From an uncultured Aquimarina sp. (GTDB lineage Bacteria > Bacteroidota > Bacteroidia > Flavobacteriales > Flavobacteriaceae), in contig NZ_CANLMP010000001.1 of NCBI RefSeq assembly GCF_947492405.1, forward strand, positions 1,178,001 through 1,242,000: a stretch of DNA of 64,000 nucleotides. Reading direction: 5' to 3'. How positions within the stretch are numbered: position 1 is the first letter of the stretch; every line of letters begins with the position of its first letter. The translations under genes were made by a program, and so were the position numbers. Under the pieces are notes generated by a model. That model did not search any database. It was given only the letters and a program-made list of their open reading frames with translations, and had not been told where the DNA came from. Positions 1-9,282 of the stretch are shown piece after piece.

Positions 1-2052
1 AGGAACCCCAAGACCTGTTATTCCACCAGTAGTATTTGTTACTTCACAAGAATATACCCCATCAACCGTTGCTATAAAAGAATCCACATTTGGGCCTGTA
101 GGCGTCCAAGTATAATCGTTACCAGTTCCTCTAACATCAACAGAAACTACATTGGTTATTGGATTAAATTCAGTATTTACCTCGCGTTGAGGATTATAAT
201 AAAAATTAATGGTACCAAAAGTGCTGTTATAAGGCAGAAGAGCATCAAAATGTAAATTGTTATTTATTACATTTAGGTTATTCAACGTTCTACCAGCACC
301 AAATACATTAGATGGTAAAGTCAACCCGTCAAAAAGATTATCCCTTGCATTACATGATCTAATGTTTGGCATATTAGATATATCCAATGTCCCTTCTATT
401 TGATTATCGGCAATTATAAAATATAGCATTTCATCATAAGTTCCAGACATGGTCAATTGACTCAATCCTAATCCTTGTACTCTGAAATCAAGTAGTTTTC
501 GCATTCCCGAAATATCCATCGTCCTACCTGGAGTTACTGGATTATTATAAAAATATAACCTACTTAACTCTGGATTACTCCCAAAATTAAAATCCGTAAA
601 CTGATTATCTCGTGCATTACATTGTTTAAGGTTTGGCATATTTGATATATCTAAAGTACCGGAAATTTGATTGTCTGAAATTATAAAGTACAGCATTTCA
701 TTATATGTCCCAGAAACAATCAACCTTCCCAAATCTAATCCTTGTACTCTGAAATCAAGTAGTTTTCGCATTCCCGAAATATCCATGGTCAGACCTGGAG
801 TTAGAGGGTTGTTATAAAAATATAACCTCCTTAATTCCGGGTTGCTCCCAAAGTTAAAATTTGTAAACTGATTATCTCGTGCATTACATTGTCTAAGGTT
901 TGGCATATTAGATATATCCAGAGTACCGGAAATTTGATTCTCTTGAATAAGAAAATATAACATCTCATTATATGTCCCAGAAACGATCAATCGTCCTAGA
1001 TTTAATCCTTGAACTCTAAAATCCAATAATTTTCGCATTCCTGAAATATCCATCGTCCTACCTGGAGTTACCGGATTATTATAAAAATATAATCTGCTTA
1101 ACTCGGGATTAGTTCCAAAATTAAAATCAGTAAACTGGTTATCTCTTACATTACACTGCCTAAGATTTGGCATATTAGAAATATCTAAAGTCCCTGAAAT
1201 TTGGTTATCGGGAATAATCAGATATAACAGGTTATTGTATGTTCCTGAAATTACCAAATCGCTTAAACCTATACCTTGTACTCTAAAGTCAGTTAATTGA
1301 CGCATTGCAGAAATATCAATAATTTTACCTGCAATAAATGAAGGAGTTTGATAAATATATACTCTTTGCAATAATGGATTTACCCCAAAAATTATATCAG
1401 TAAGGTTATTATTATGAGCAATGATATCTAGCAAATCAGGCATTGTAGAAATATCCAGAATTCCGGATACGTTATTCTTCCCTATATTAAGTCGTTTTAG
1501 AGCTGTAAGATTAGAAAACGATGCCGGAATTGGTCCATTTAGGTTGTTATTGGACAATTTCAGTCCGGTAACTCTACAATTAGTAACGGTCACTCCATCC
1601 CAGGTTTCTATGGGGCCAGATAACCAATTTGTATTTCTAGTCCAGGAAGTTCCTCCAGTATTATTATACAAATCTACTAATGCCTGTCGATCCCTATCAT
1701 AATCGGTTATGCCAGCATTTATAATGCTTAGGCTAACTCCATTAGGAAGCGTTGCACTATCAACGATTACATTATAATCTCCAACATCCGTACTATCGAA
1801 GTTAGTAATAGTGAGTGTAGAAGATGTTGCTCCGCTAATATCTACACCGTCTAACGTCCATTGATAGGAGGATCCGGATATGGGAGATGTTAAGGTCGTA
1901 GATGTTCCTTCTACTATCGTAATATTCGAAAAGGCTTCAGCTTGTACAGAAATATTGGGTTGCCCTACTGTGCATTGGGCTTGTACTTTATTTGATAATA
2001 CTATCAGAAGTATCAGTATCAAATACATTGGTTTTAAGAAATAAGGTTTCAT
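1..2052 (-). CDS. Leucine-rich-repeat surface protein with Ig-like N-terminus (3' end missing)
   Basis: This frame is open for 684 codons from the ATG at 2052 to the left window edge, so the C-terminus lies outside. It begins with a signal peptide (hydrophobic core, then VQAQ), followed by an Ig-like beta domain at about residues 30-110. Next comes the LRR entry motif seen in many flavobacterial proteins (LVDLYNNTGGTSW...NW), then LRR units of the type LDISNMPNLRQ. Most of the LRR region is four tandem 89-residue units. The final visible part (about residues 600-684) looks like another Ig/PKD-like module. Such proteins are secreted, often through the type IX system with a C-terminal sorting domain, but that end is not visible. 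The role is probably adhesion or binding, as an inference from architecture. The start is chosen for its signal peptide and the A-rich stretch before it. Confidence 0.85.
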   Translation of the reverse strand, partial: MKPYFLKPMYLILILLIVLSNKVQAQCTVGQPNISVQAEAFSNITIVEGTSTTLTSPISGSSYQWTLDGVDISGATSSTLTITNFDSTDVGDYNVIVDSATLPNGVSLSIINAGITDYDRDRQALVDLYNNTGGTSWTRNTNWLSGPIETWDGVTVTNCRVTGLKLSNNNLNGPIPASFSNLTALKRLNIGKNNVSGILDISTMPDLLDIIAHNNNLTDIIFGVNPLLQRVYIYQTPSFIAGKIIDISAMRQLTDFRVQGIGLSDLVISGTYNNLLYLIIPDNQISGTLDISNMPNLRQCNVRDNQFTDFNFGTNPELSRLYFYNNPVTPGRTMDISGMRKLLDFRVQGLNLGRLIVSGTYNEMLYFLIQENQISGTLDISNMPNLRQCNARDNQFTNFNFGSNPELRRLYFYNNPLTPGLTMDISGMRKLLDFRVQGLDLGRLIVSGTYNEMLYFIISDNQISGTLDISNMPNLKQCNARDNQFTDFNFGSNPELSRLYFYNNPVTPGRTMDISGMRKLLDFRVQGLGLSQLTMSGTYDEMLYFIIADNQIEGTLDISNMPNIRSCNARDNLFDGLTLPSNVFGAGRTLNNLNVINNNLHFDALLPYNSTFGTINFYYNPQREVNTEFNPITNVVSVDVRGTGNDYTWTPTGPNVDSFIATVDGVYSCEVTNTTGGITGLGVP
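335..1340 (-). repeat. Four tandem 267-bp (89-aa) repeats inside the LRR gene
   Basis: The anchor tctgaaatc or a close variant recurs at 481, 748, 1015 and 1282, exactly 267 bp apart each time, so the period is 89 codons with no indels. Units encode the same series: DISNMPNLRQ, then NQFTDFNFGSNPEL, RLYFYNNP, TMDISGMRKLLDFRVQG and SGTYNEMLYF. The two central copies look closest to each other. Boundaries are approximate because the outer copies fade into weaker LRR units. Confidence 0.85.
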
Positions 2053-2241
2053 TTTTTTTGTTTTAAGATGTATTAATATCTTTTTGTGATTGTTTCCACC
2101 CTAAGGTTAACATTAGGCATTTATTAAAAACAAAAAAACATATTTAAATATTTGATTTTTAATATTTTAAACATTAAAAGTGAATTAAACACGACTTTTC
2201 ACGCTCACAAAAATCTTTGTTTTTCATTCCAAAATCCGTTT

Positions 2242-2258
2242 TTGGCACGCTGCTTGAT
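2242..2258 (+). promoter_or_regulatory. Sigma54 (RpoN)-type -24/-12 promoter candidate
   Basis: The sequence TTGGCACG-N4-TTGAT matches the sigma54 consensus YTGGCACGrNNNTTGCW at nearly all key positions. GG is at 2244-2245 and the -12 element at 2255-2258, giving the obligate 12-nt spacing between the -24 GG and the -12 G. The main deviation is TTGA instead of TTGC. Predicted transcription would start near 2269, about 45 nt before the ATG at 2315. No TAnnTTTG box is obvious in the same leader. Confidence 0.55.
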
Positions 2259-2314
2259 ACTATAAAAGAGAGTACAAAAAATTAATTTTAGTACTTGTTT
2301 TAAAATCACAGATT

Positions 2315-3640
2315 ATGAAAAATATTGTTTTACTTTTTACAGGCTTATTATTAGCATCTTTTACTGCTAATGCGTTTGATACAAATTCAGAAACCGTATC
2401 TCGATACTATAATTATGGAAAATCTTTCATCTTTAGTGAGAACGGAGTAGAGTTTTCTGTATACGCAGATGGACAGTTTGATTTTTACGTAAATAGACCA
2501 AGAGGTGGTGTAAGCGTAAATATTAATAATCCTGGAGTAAACATAAGTTTTAATTCTGGATATAATTATGATGCTTATGTACAGTATGACGATTATGGAG
2601 CGGTAGTACAGGTAGAAAATGTTCCTGTCTTTTATGACTACTATGGTAGAATAAGTCAAGCTGGTGATGTATACATTAACTACAATCGTTTTGGAAGAGT
2701 ATCTAGAGTTGGTGGTTTATACATTAACTATAACAGCTATGGAAATTTTGTAAACTGTACAGGATATATCAATAACTTTAATAGACACTACGTATACAGA
2801 CCATTTCACGCATTTTTTACGGTTCCTGTTGTAAGTAGATGTATCGTATTCAATAGACCATATAGAAGGTTTTATAACCCATATAGATGTTCATATAACG
2901 TGTTCAGAAATAATTACTATAGTGGCTATTACGCTAAACCATATAGAAGTCGTAACTATTATAGACCAAATAGTAGAGTAACTAGTTATAATAGAGGAAA
3001 TAGAACGAGTAGAGCTAGAAGTTTAGACTACAGAAACCGTGATAGAAGAACAGCGATGTATACCAGAAATGATCGCAATTACAGTACTGTAAATCGAAGT
3101 AGATCAACGTCTGTAAATAGAAACAGAGCAAGAGTAAGTGATAATGCTTCTAGAAATATATCAAGAAATCGTTCTGTAAACAGAAGAAGTGTTGAATCAA
3201 GAGATCGTGTACAAGCTAATACAAGAGGTACTCAAAATAGAAATAGAGTTCAAACAACTCAAAGAAGTAGAAATACTGTTGCCAATCGTTCTACTAGAAG
3301 TTCTGAAACAAGAAATCAAGTAAGACGTAACGATAGAAACAGAGTGGTATCTAAACCAAGAAACACTCAGAATAGAAATCGAGTTCAGTCAACTCAGAGA
3401 TCTCAGAGAAGTAGAAATACGGTTGCAAATCGTTCTACAAGAAGTAACAATAAAGTAAGAACGACTACGAGTAATAGAAATAATCGTTCTGGAAATGTAA
3501 CAAAACGTTCTAATAATAGTCGATATACTAGTAAAGGAAATAGTTCTAGATCAAGAGTTCAGAAACAAAGAAGTAATACTTCTAATAGAAAAGCAAGGTC
3601 AAACAATTCTAGATCTCGTACGGCAAGAAGTAGAAGTTAA
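2315..3640 (+). CDS. Secreted Tyr/Asn-rich protein with long Arg/Ser/Asn-rich basic tail
   Basis: The protein has 441 residues and a clear signal peptide (MKNIVLLFTGLLL...ANA). Residues 25-150 are rich in Tyr, Gly and Asn, with repeating YINYN/GRVSRVGG-like beta segments. From about residue 160 to the end it is strongly basic and of low complexity, dominated by Arg, Ser, Asn and Thr, with repeated QNRNRVQ(T/S)TQRS and RNTVANRSTRS segments. I do not recognise a named domain. A basic, disordered secreted tail could bind nucleic acid, LPS or acidic polysaccharide, but this is speculation. A sigma54-like promoter lies just upstream and a strong hairpin terminator just downstream, so it appears to be a single-gene unit. 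Confidence 0.8.
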   Translation: MKNIVLLFTGLLLASFTANAFDTNSETVSRYYNYGKSFIFSENGVEFSVYADGQFDFYVNRPRGGVSVNINNPGVNISFNSGYNYDAYVQYDDYGAVVQVENVPVFYDYYGRISQAGDVYINYNRFGRVSRVGGLYINYNSYGNFVNCTGYINNFNRHYVYRPFHAFFTVPVVSRCIVFNRPYRRFYNPYRCSYNVFRNNYYSGYYAKPYRSRNYYRPNSRVTSYNRGNRTSRARSLDYRNRDRRTAMYTRNDRNYSTVNRSRSTSVNRNRARVSDNASRNISRNRSVNRRSVESRDRVQANTRGTQNRNRVQTTQRSRNTVANRSTRSSETRNQVRRNDRNRVVSKPRNTQNRNRVQSTQRSQRSRNTVANRSTRSNNKVRTTTSNRNNRSGNVTKRSNNSRYTSKGNSSRSRVQKQRSNTSNRKARSNNSRSRTARSRS

Positions 3641-3678
3641 AAAATATAAAGAATTTATTTTTTTGGTTGGTTAGTTGG

Positions 3679-3731
3679 AAAATCCCCCAGAGTTGTATGC
3701 TTAGGCACCTCGGGGGATTTTCTTTTTTTTA
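3679..3731 (+). terminator. Intrinsic terminator after the Arg/Ser/Asn-rich gene
   Basis: A 10-bp perfect stem (3679-3688 with 3712-3721) is followed by a run of T. It sits 38 nt after the stop codon at 3640. Confidence 0.85.
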
Positions 3732-3732
3732 A

Positions 3733-4020
3733 ATTATTTAAAAATGTCTAAACACTCTTACAAAAGTTTACAGAATTTAACACAAAACACTTAAAATCAT
3801 AATCTTAAAACCAATACTCTGTTATCAACATTTCGTCATTCATACCAAAACAACACAAATAACATATCTTTTTTAGTTCAAAATATAGGGATCAATAGTA
3901 GTTAACTGTTTATTAAGTATCTACTTATTACATATCTAATGGACTATGAAAAATGAGAATAAAATTGTAGTCTAAAAAAATAGCTCCAAATAGGGAACTA
4001 TACTCAACTTTCACTTCGTC
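3733..4020. other. Gene-free stretch, possible small RNA upstream of a plus-strand terminator
   Basis: No credible ORF is seen; the best is a 16-codon ORF at about 3754. The preceding plus-strand gene already has its own terminator at 3679, yet a second plus-oriented terminator follows at 4021. This leaves room for a short independent transcript, but I see no convincing promoter. Confidence 0.25.
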
Positions 4021-4061
4021 AAACCGCTCTATGCACATTGCATAGAGTGGTTTTATTTTTT
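4021..4061 (+). terminator. Hairpin with T-tract, overlapping the flippase 3' end
   Basis: Arms 4021-4035 and 4039-4053 pair with one G-T pair and are followed on the plus strand by a long T-rich run. The element overlaps the stop of the leftward flippase gene. In the leftward direction the trailing sequence is only weakly T-rich, so it could serve both strands but fits the plus strand better. Confidence 0.55.
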
Positions 4062-5507
4062 TAAATATCTGTTGATCAATTTATTAATATCAGAAGAGAT
4101 TCTAAGTAAATATACAAGTAATACATACCCCATCCCTATCAAAATACTTTTAAAACCAATATTTACTATCGGATGAAATCGGAAATCCCAAAAATAAAAC
4201 CCAAACAAGAATACAATAATTAGTATCAATGTTATTAAGGTATTTTTGGAAAACGGATGCATTCTAAACTTTTTTTGTACAATCCATATCTTAGATAAAT
4301 TATAACAAAAAACAGCAGTAAATGTAGCTATAGCTGCTCCTGTAACACCAAAAATCGGGATACAAATCCAATTAAGAATAAACGCTAGAATTGCCATTCC
4401 AATTCCTATGTATAAAATCAATCGATAATAATCAGAATTAAATAAGATAGAATTATTATTTCCTAATAAGTTGTCAAACAATTTAGTCCCTCCTATCAAT
4501 AATACTACCCATATAAACAATTCATATTCCTGCGGAATTAATTCGAAAAGTTGATTTACATTACAAATAATCAATACAAACAACAACCCGCTAATTGTAA
4601 AAAGGTTCAGAGAACTTTTTTTATACAATTCTCTCAATTGCTTGAAACCTTTCTCATTAATTAGCTTAGCAGTTAATGGATATGTAATCTGATGCATTGC
4701 TCTTGATGGAATAATAATTACGCTTGCAATGTAAGCACAGATACCATATTTAGCGACATTTTCAATAGGAAGATAGCGTTCGATCATCGTCTTATCAAGA
4801 TCGATTAATAAAGTAGCAACAGACCCTGCTAATAAAATTAATAACGAATATTTAAAAACCGAAATGTAATTTCCAGGCAATGAGAAGCTAAACTTAAATT
4901 CATGCAATCTAAATGCATATATTGCCATTATTAGTAATCGCAGTATATATACGATTACGATGGCATATATAAATTGCTGAACCGTAATCATTCCCAAAGA
5001 CACTAAAAACAAAAGAATCATGATACACACCCGTATGAATAACTCTTTCAGCACATTACCAAATACGCTCTTCAGTTTTACTTTGGCCCAAGCAAAAAAT
5101 ATTTCAAAATAAGATAATGCAATTGCAAGAATATAAATAGTCCATACATATGGCTGTACAATCGTATTGTCATCACTAAAAAAATTAAGAATATACTCGT
5201 ACAGTGCAGAACCAATAAATCCTACCAATAATGCAATACACATTGGTAAAATAAGCATCATAGTTAAAAACTTATTTTGCTCTCCTTTATTTATATAAGA
5301 AGAATAAAACTTTACTAATGTGTTATGAACTCCAAAAGCCATCAAAGGCCATATCAGATTCGATACTGAAAATAAATAAGATATGAGTCCATAATATTCT
5401 TCTTCAAGAAATTTAGTAAACAGAAATAATGTATTAATCGCACCAATCCCAAAACCCAAACAGGTAATAATTACATTCTTTATAGATTGATTGACTACTA
5501 TTCCCAT
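4053..5507 (-). CDS. Wzx-like polysaccharide flippase (MATE/MVF superfamily)
   Basis: This 484-residue integral membrane protein has about 12-14 predicted hydrophobic segments across its length. It shows the pattern of O-antigen/exopolysaccharide transporters: an N-terminal segment with GAINTLFLFTKFL...YYGLISYLFS, and a C-terminal polysaccharide-biosynthesis half containing FGVTGAAIATFTA. Family members flip undecaprenyl-linked glycan units across the inner membrane. It is the last gene of a leftward operon, 9 nt after the glycosyltransferase at 5517-6806, which supports a role in surface glycan assembly. The substrate cannot be read from the sequence. Confidence 0.85.
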   Translation of the reverse strand: MGIVVNQSIKNVIITCLGFGIGAINTLFLFTKFLEEEYYGLISYLFSVSNLIWPLMAFGVHNTLVKFYSSYINKGEQNKFLTMMLILPMCIALLVGFIGSALYEYILNFFSDDNTIVQPYVWTIYILAIALSYFEIFFAWAKVKLKSVFGNVLKELFIRVCIMILLFLVSLGMITVQQFIYAIVIVYILRLLIMAIYAFRLHEFKFSFSLPGNYISVFKYSLLILLAGSVATLLIDLDKTMIERYLPIENVAKYGICAYIASVIIIPSRAMHQITYPLTAKLINEKGFKQLRELYKKSSLNLFTISGLLFVLIICNVNQLFELIPQEYELFIWVVLLIGGTKLFDNLLGNNNSILFNSDYYRLILYIGIGMAILAFILNWICIPIFGVTGAAIATFTAVFCYNLSKIWIVQKKFRMHPFSKNTLITLILIIVFLFGFYFWDFRFHPIVNIGFKSILIGMGYVLLVYLLRISSDINKLINRYLKK

Positions 5508-5516
5508 TATTTTAGT

Positions 5517-6806
5517 CTATACTTTTTTTAAATTTTTCAGTACTAAAGACATCTCTTTAGTAAGCATTTTTCTACTATATTTCTCTATCCTTTCAGTTTT
5601 TGCTACTAGTTTTCCTTCCTGAAACTCTTTAAAATAACTGAGTATTGTGTTTTTCATTTCGTTATTCTCAGAATACTCAAAGAAATGACCAGAATTTGTT
5701 TCTTTTATTATTTTCGAAATATCCGCTCCCTTAGGACCAATAGCTAAAATAGGTCTTTTAGAAACCATGTATTCAAATAACTTTCCTGGTATGATACATT
5801 TAGTTTCAGGTCTATCGATTTCTACTAATAATAAAACCTGAGAACTACGTTGAATCCCTATTGCCTCTTTATGAGAAACATATCCTTTCTTATCCAAAAA
5901 ACCAGATAATCCAGCTTCATTGATAGAAAATAATACATCTTCACTTACCGCTCCAACTAATCGCAATCTAAAAGCTTTAGCAAATTCATCATTTTCTTGT
6001 GTAAGTTCATAAAGTACCTGCCATAATTTTTCCGGATTTCTTCCTGATAATAATGAACCTATATGCGAAATTGTAAATTCACTATCCAATTTTACTTCTG
6101 AAACCTTTTCTGTATCATATCCATTAGTAATTACAGAGACTGGCTTATTGGTAATTTCCTGGAATTCTTCTTTCGTAGTATAACTTGTTACGGTTATACG
6201 ATCCACAGCTGTTAAAACTTCTTGTTCTAATTGCTTATGTTTTTTTATTGAACGTTTCGTAAGTTTTAATTTATCATGATACCCAATTGTAGTCCAGGGA
6301 TCTCTAAAATCCGCTATCCACTTAAGATTAAGTTTTTCTTTTAACTCCTTCCCTATCAAGTGAACACTATGTGGTGGACCTGTAGTAATTATAGTATCTA
6401 TATTATTTTCGATAATATATTTTTGTAGAAACTTCACCGATGGTTTTATCCAAAATTTACGAGCATCGGGTATAAAAAAATTCCCTCTTATATATAACAA
6501 CAGTTTTTGAACAAGAGATTGTTTTTCCTTTTTTGCAATAATCCCTTTACTAATCGTTTTGGATGATTTTTTAGAAAAAACTTCTGCTAAACGATAAGGT
6601 TCAAAAATCGGTTGTTTTATGATAGTTACTTCATCAGGAACCTCGGATGCTAGAGATTCATCTATTAAAGGATATGTAGGGTTTTCTGGAATATACACTA
6701 TAGGTTCAACTCCAAAATCTTTAAAATATTTAACGAATTTAAGCCATCGCTGCACTCCAGGGCCACCAGCAGGAGGCCAATAATATGTGATGAGTAATGC
6801 TTTCAA
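5517..6806 (-). CDS. Glycosyltransferase, GT4/GT-B family
   Basis: This 429-residue GT-B-type enzyme opens with MKALLITYYWPPAGGPGVQR, which carries the glycine-rich N-terminal loop typical of GT4 enzymes. The C-terminal half has the donor-binding region, including PGKLFEYMVSKRPILAIGPKGAD, where the GKxFEYM segment matches the family E-rich motif. It probably adds a sugar to a lipid-linked glycan on the cytoplasmic face of the inner membrane. It lies 6 nt after the YfhO gene and 9 nt before the flippase, so the three genes are very likely co-transcribed. Donor and acceptor sugars are unknown. Confidence 0.88.
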   Translation of the reverse strand: MKALLITYYWPPAGGPGVQRWLKFVKYFKDFGVEPIVYIPENPTYPLIDESLASEVPDEVTIIKQPIFEPYRLAEVFSKKSSKTISKGIIAKKEKQSLVQKLLLYIRGNFFIPDARKFWIKPSVKFLQKYIIENNIDTIITTGPPHSVHLIGKELKEKLNLKWIADFRDPWTTIGYHDKLKLTKRSIKKHKQLEQEVLTAVDRITVTSYTTKEEFQEITNKPVSVITNGYDTEKVSEVKLDSEFTISHIGSLLSGRNPEKLWQVLYELTQENDEFAKAFRLRLVGAVSEDVLFSINEAGLSGFLDKKGYVSHKEAIGIQRSSQVLLLVEIDRPETKCIIPGKLFEYMVSKRPILAIGPKGADISKIIKETNSGHFFEYSENNEMKNTILSYFKEFQEGKLVAKTERIEKYSRKMLTKEMSLVLKNLKKV

Positions 6807-6812
6807 AATCTT

Positions 6813-9251
6813 TTAAGAATTCTCTTCTGAAACCTCCGTTTTTCGTTTTTTATATTCAAAAAACAAAGCTCCTAAAAATAATAACCCAAAGATAATAGAA
6901 CTTGCCAAAGTAATTGTACTTCCGGTTTTTACCACTTGTGGTTCGAACTTAAACTCTATAGTATGTTTTCCTGAAGGAACTTTTAAACCCCTTAGCATAT
7001 AGTTTACAGGATAAATTGTTTCTAAGTTTCCATCTATATAAGCATTCCATCCATTTTTATAATACGTTTCCGAAAAAACAAGAAATCCCGGCTTTTCTGT
7101 ATACGAATTATATGCAAGATGATCTGGAGTTGTTTTAGATATAGAAATTGTAGAAATACTATCTTTAACCGGTTTGTAGTTCTCTAATGCTGATTTAAAT
7201 TCCTTCCTAACAACTGCTGTTTTCTTGGTATCAATAATACTTAATGACTCAAATTCTGACTTATGATCATCAACAAATTTTAATTCTTCTATAAACCAAG
7301 CTGGGCCATTTGCCGAAGGATTCTCTTGTACATCCAAACGTCTTTCTTCATTTTGTTGTATCACATACTTAATATTAAGCATGTTTATTACTTGAAGGTT
7401 TCCTTTCGCGATATGACCAAAAAAAATATCTTCCATTTTTCTAGGACGAACTGCAGAATAACCGTTTACAGAATTAAAGAAGTAATTGGTATGTGAGTTA
7501 TTGAAACCTCTAGCCTGGTCCAATACCCTATAATAAGACTTATCTTTTAGAATTTCTTTATCAACAGCGGTAGCCTGAAAATATGATTTATAGGTGCGTT
7601 TCGAAATAAAAGATTCACTATCCACACTACGGCGATCCACTCCTACTAAATCAATAAGAATAAGAAGACCAACACCTATAATCATTACGTTTTCAGAAAG
7701 TTTTTTCTTTAAAGTGAACCAAAGTAAACCTCCAATTAATAGAATAAAGATTAAAGATCGTAAACTATCGCTTTTCATAATAGTAATACGATCTTCCTTA
7801 ATAGCATCAAAAATATGAGGTTGCTCTATAGCTAATTGAACATCGTTTGGAGATTTAAAACCAAATAAGCTTCCGCCGAATAACCAAAAAACAATACACA
7901 ATCCTCCAAAAACACCTAGTGATATTAGGAATTTCTTTTGTCGCTCCTGGAAAGAAGTTTTTTCATTAAACAGTTGGTATAAACCAAATACCGCTGCAAT
8001 TGGTATTACTAGTTCCAAAATAACCTGAATACTAGAAACTGCTCTAAACTTATTATATAATGGAACATATTCTACAAAGAATCGAGTCAAGAAATCTAAA
8101 TTCTTACCCCAACTTAAAGTTAGGGACAAAATAATTCCGCCCAGTAACCACCATCTTAATCTACCTTTAACCAATAACAATCCCAATAATGCCAGAAACA
8201 CTACAGTTATACCTAAATAAGGAGGTGCTTCTACAAAAGGTTGTGCTCCCCAATATAATCCAGTGACGTTGGCATAATAATCAGCTTGCTCTGGTGGTTG
8301 CCCTAGTTCAATCAATTTTTGATAAAAAGCAGAATCTTTACCCAAATCAGAAGCTCTTCCTAATCCCATTAACTTAGGAACAAATAGGTTTAAAGATTCT
8401 AGCTTACCATAGCTATACTCAGTAATATATTCATAATCTAAACCATTCTTTTCTGAAGACGTTGCAGAGGTATCTGCTAATAAATTCTTACCTCTAATGC
8501 TGGTTTCTGCATATTCTGATGTTGATAATAAGGTAGTGGCATTGGTTGCCAAACCTAATAAAGCAGCTACAATTAAAATAGCCGAGGATTTTAGAAAATG
8601 TGGAATCTCTTTTCTTTTAAAGGCATCAATAAAATAAGTTACGCCAATTACAAATACTAATAAGCCCAAATAATAAGTCATCTGATAATGATTCGCCTGG
8701 ATTTCTAATCCCATAGCCATGGCTGTGAGCATAAAACCCCAGACATATCGTTTCTGAAAAACCAGCAAAATCCCTGAAATCACAAGTGGAAAATAAGCAA
8801 TCGCATGTGCTTTAGAATTATGCCCTACTCCTATTATTATGATGAGATAGGCTGAAAAACCAAATGCCAATGCTCCGAGAATTGCCATTTTCCAAGGAAT
8901 TCTCATTACTAATAATAGAATATAAAAACTTGTTAGATATAGAAATAAGTAATCCGCTGGTCTTGGTAAAAATCGAATCAAGCGATCCAACTTATCCATA
9001 TAATCGTGAGGAAATCTTGCTCCCAATTGATATGTTGGCATTCCGCCATAGGCAGAATTATTCCAAAAAGTTTCTTTTCCAGTTTCTTTACGATGGTCCT
9101 TCTGCTGCTTAGCCATACCTTCATAAAGCTTAATATCATTCTGATATATCATTTTTCCGCTAAGAACAGGATTAAAAAAAGTAAGCGAAGCGATTATAAA
9201 ACCTAGAATAACCAATAAATGAGGTAAGAATCTTTTTAGATAAGCCATCAT
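6813..9251 (-). CDS. YfhO-family membrane protein (GT-C-like)
   Basis: The protein has 812 residues with many hydrophobic segments (about 12-14), most in the first 550 residues, then a soluble beta-rich region and a last membrane helix before a charged tail (KKRKTEVSEENS). The N-terminal YQNDIKLYEGMAKQQKDHR and GGMPTYQLGARFP segments are typical of flavobacterial YfhO proteins. The family resembles GT-C enzymes that use polyprenyl-phosphate sugars; in Firmicutes YfhO is linked to teichoic acid glycosylation. It is the first gene of a three-gene glycan operon. Two adjacent Met codons (9251 and 9248) are equally plausible starts. Confidence 0.85.
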   Translation of the reverse strand: MMAYLKRFLPHLLVILGFIIASLTFFNPVLSGKMIYQNDIKLYEGMAKQQKDHRKETGKETFWNNSAYGGMPTYQLGARFPHDYMDKLDRLIRFLPRPADYLFLYLTSFYILLLVMRIPWKMAILGALAFGFSAYLIIIIGVGHNSKAHAIAYFPLVISGILLVFQKRYVWGFMLTAMAMGLEIQANHYQMTYYLGLLVFVIGVTYFIDAFKRKEIPHFLKSSAILIVAALLGLATNATTLLSTSEYAETSIRGKNLLADTSATSSEKNGLDYEYITEYSYGKLESLNLFVPKLMGLGRASDLGKDSAFYQKLIELGQPPEQADYYANVTGLYWGAQPFVEAPPYLGITVVFLALLGLLLVKGRLRWWLLGGIILSLTLSWGKNLDFLTRFFVEYVPLYNKFRAVSSIQVILELVIPIAAVFGLYQLFNEKTSFQERQKKFLISLGVFGGLCIVFWLFGGSLFGFKSPNDVQLAIEQPHIFDAIKEDRITIMKSDSLRSLIFILLIGGLLWFTLKKKLSENVMIIGVGLLILIDLVGVDRRSVDSESFISKRTYKSYFQATAVDKEILKDKSYYRVLDQARGFNNSHTNYFFNSVNGYSAVRPRKMEDIFFGHIAKGNLQVINMLNIKYVIQQNEERRLDVQENPSANGPAWFIEELKFVDDHKSEFESLSIIDTKKTAVVRKEFKSALENYKPVKDSISTISISKTTPDHLAYNSYTEKPGFLVFSETYYKNGWNAYIDGNLETIYPVNYMLRGLKVPSGKHTIEFKFEPQVVKTGSTITLASSIIFGLLFLGALFFEYKKRKTEVSEENS

Positions 9252-9282
9252 GTGCGAAACAATTTACTAATGAAGCGCCAAA

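Noticed and set aside
1421..1702. 93-codon plus-strand ORF inside the LRR gene.
   Set aside because: It is antisense to a clearly coding LRR region with matching repeats and shows no features of its own.
2387..2659. 90-codon ORF antisense to the Arg/Ser/Asn-rich gene.
   Set aside because: It is a shadow produced by the biased codon use of the sense gene (repeated Tyr/Asn codons read as Ile/Val).
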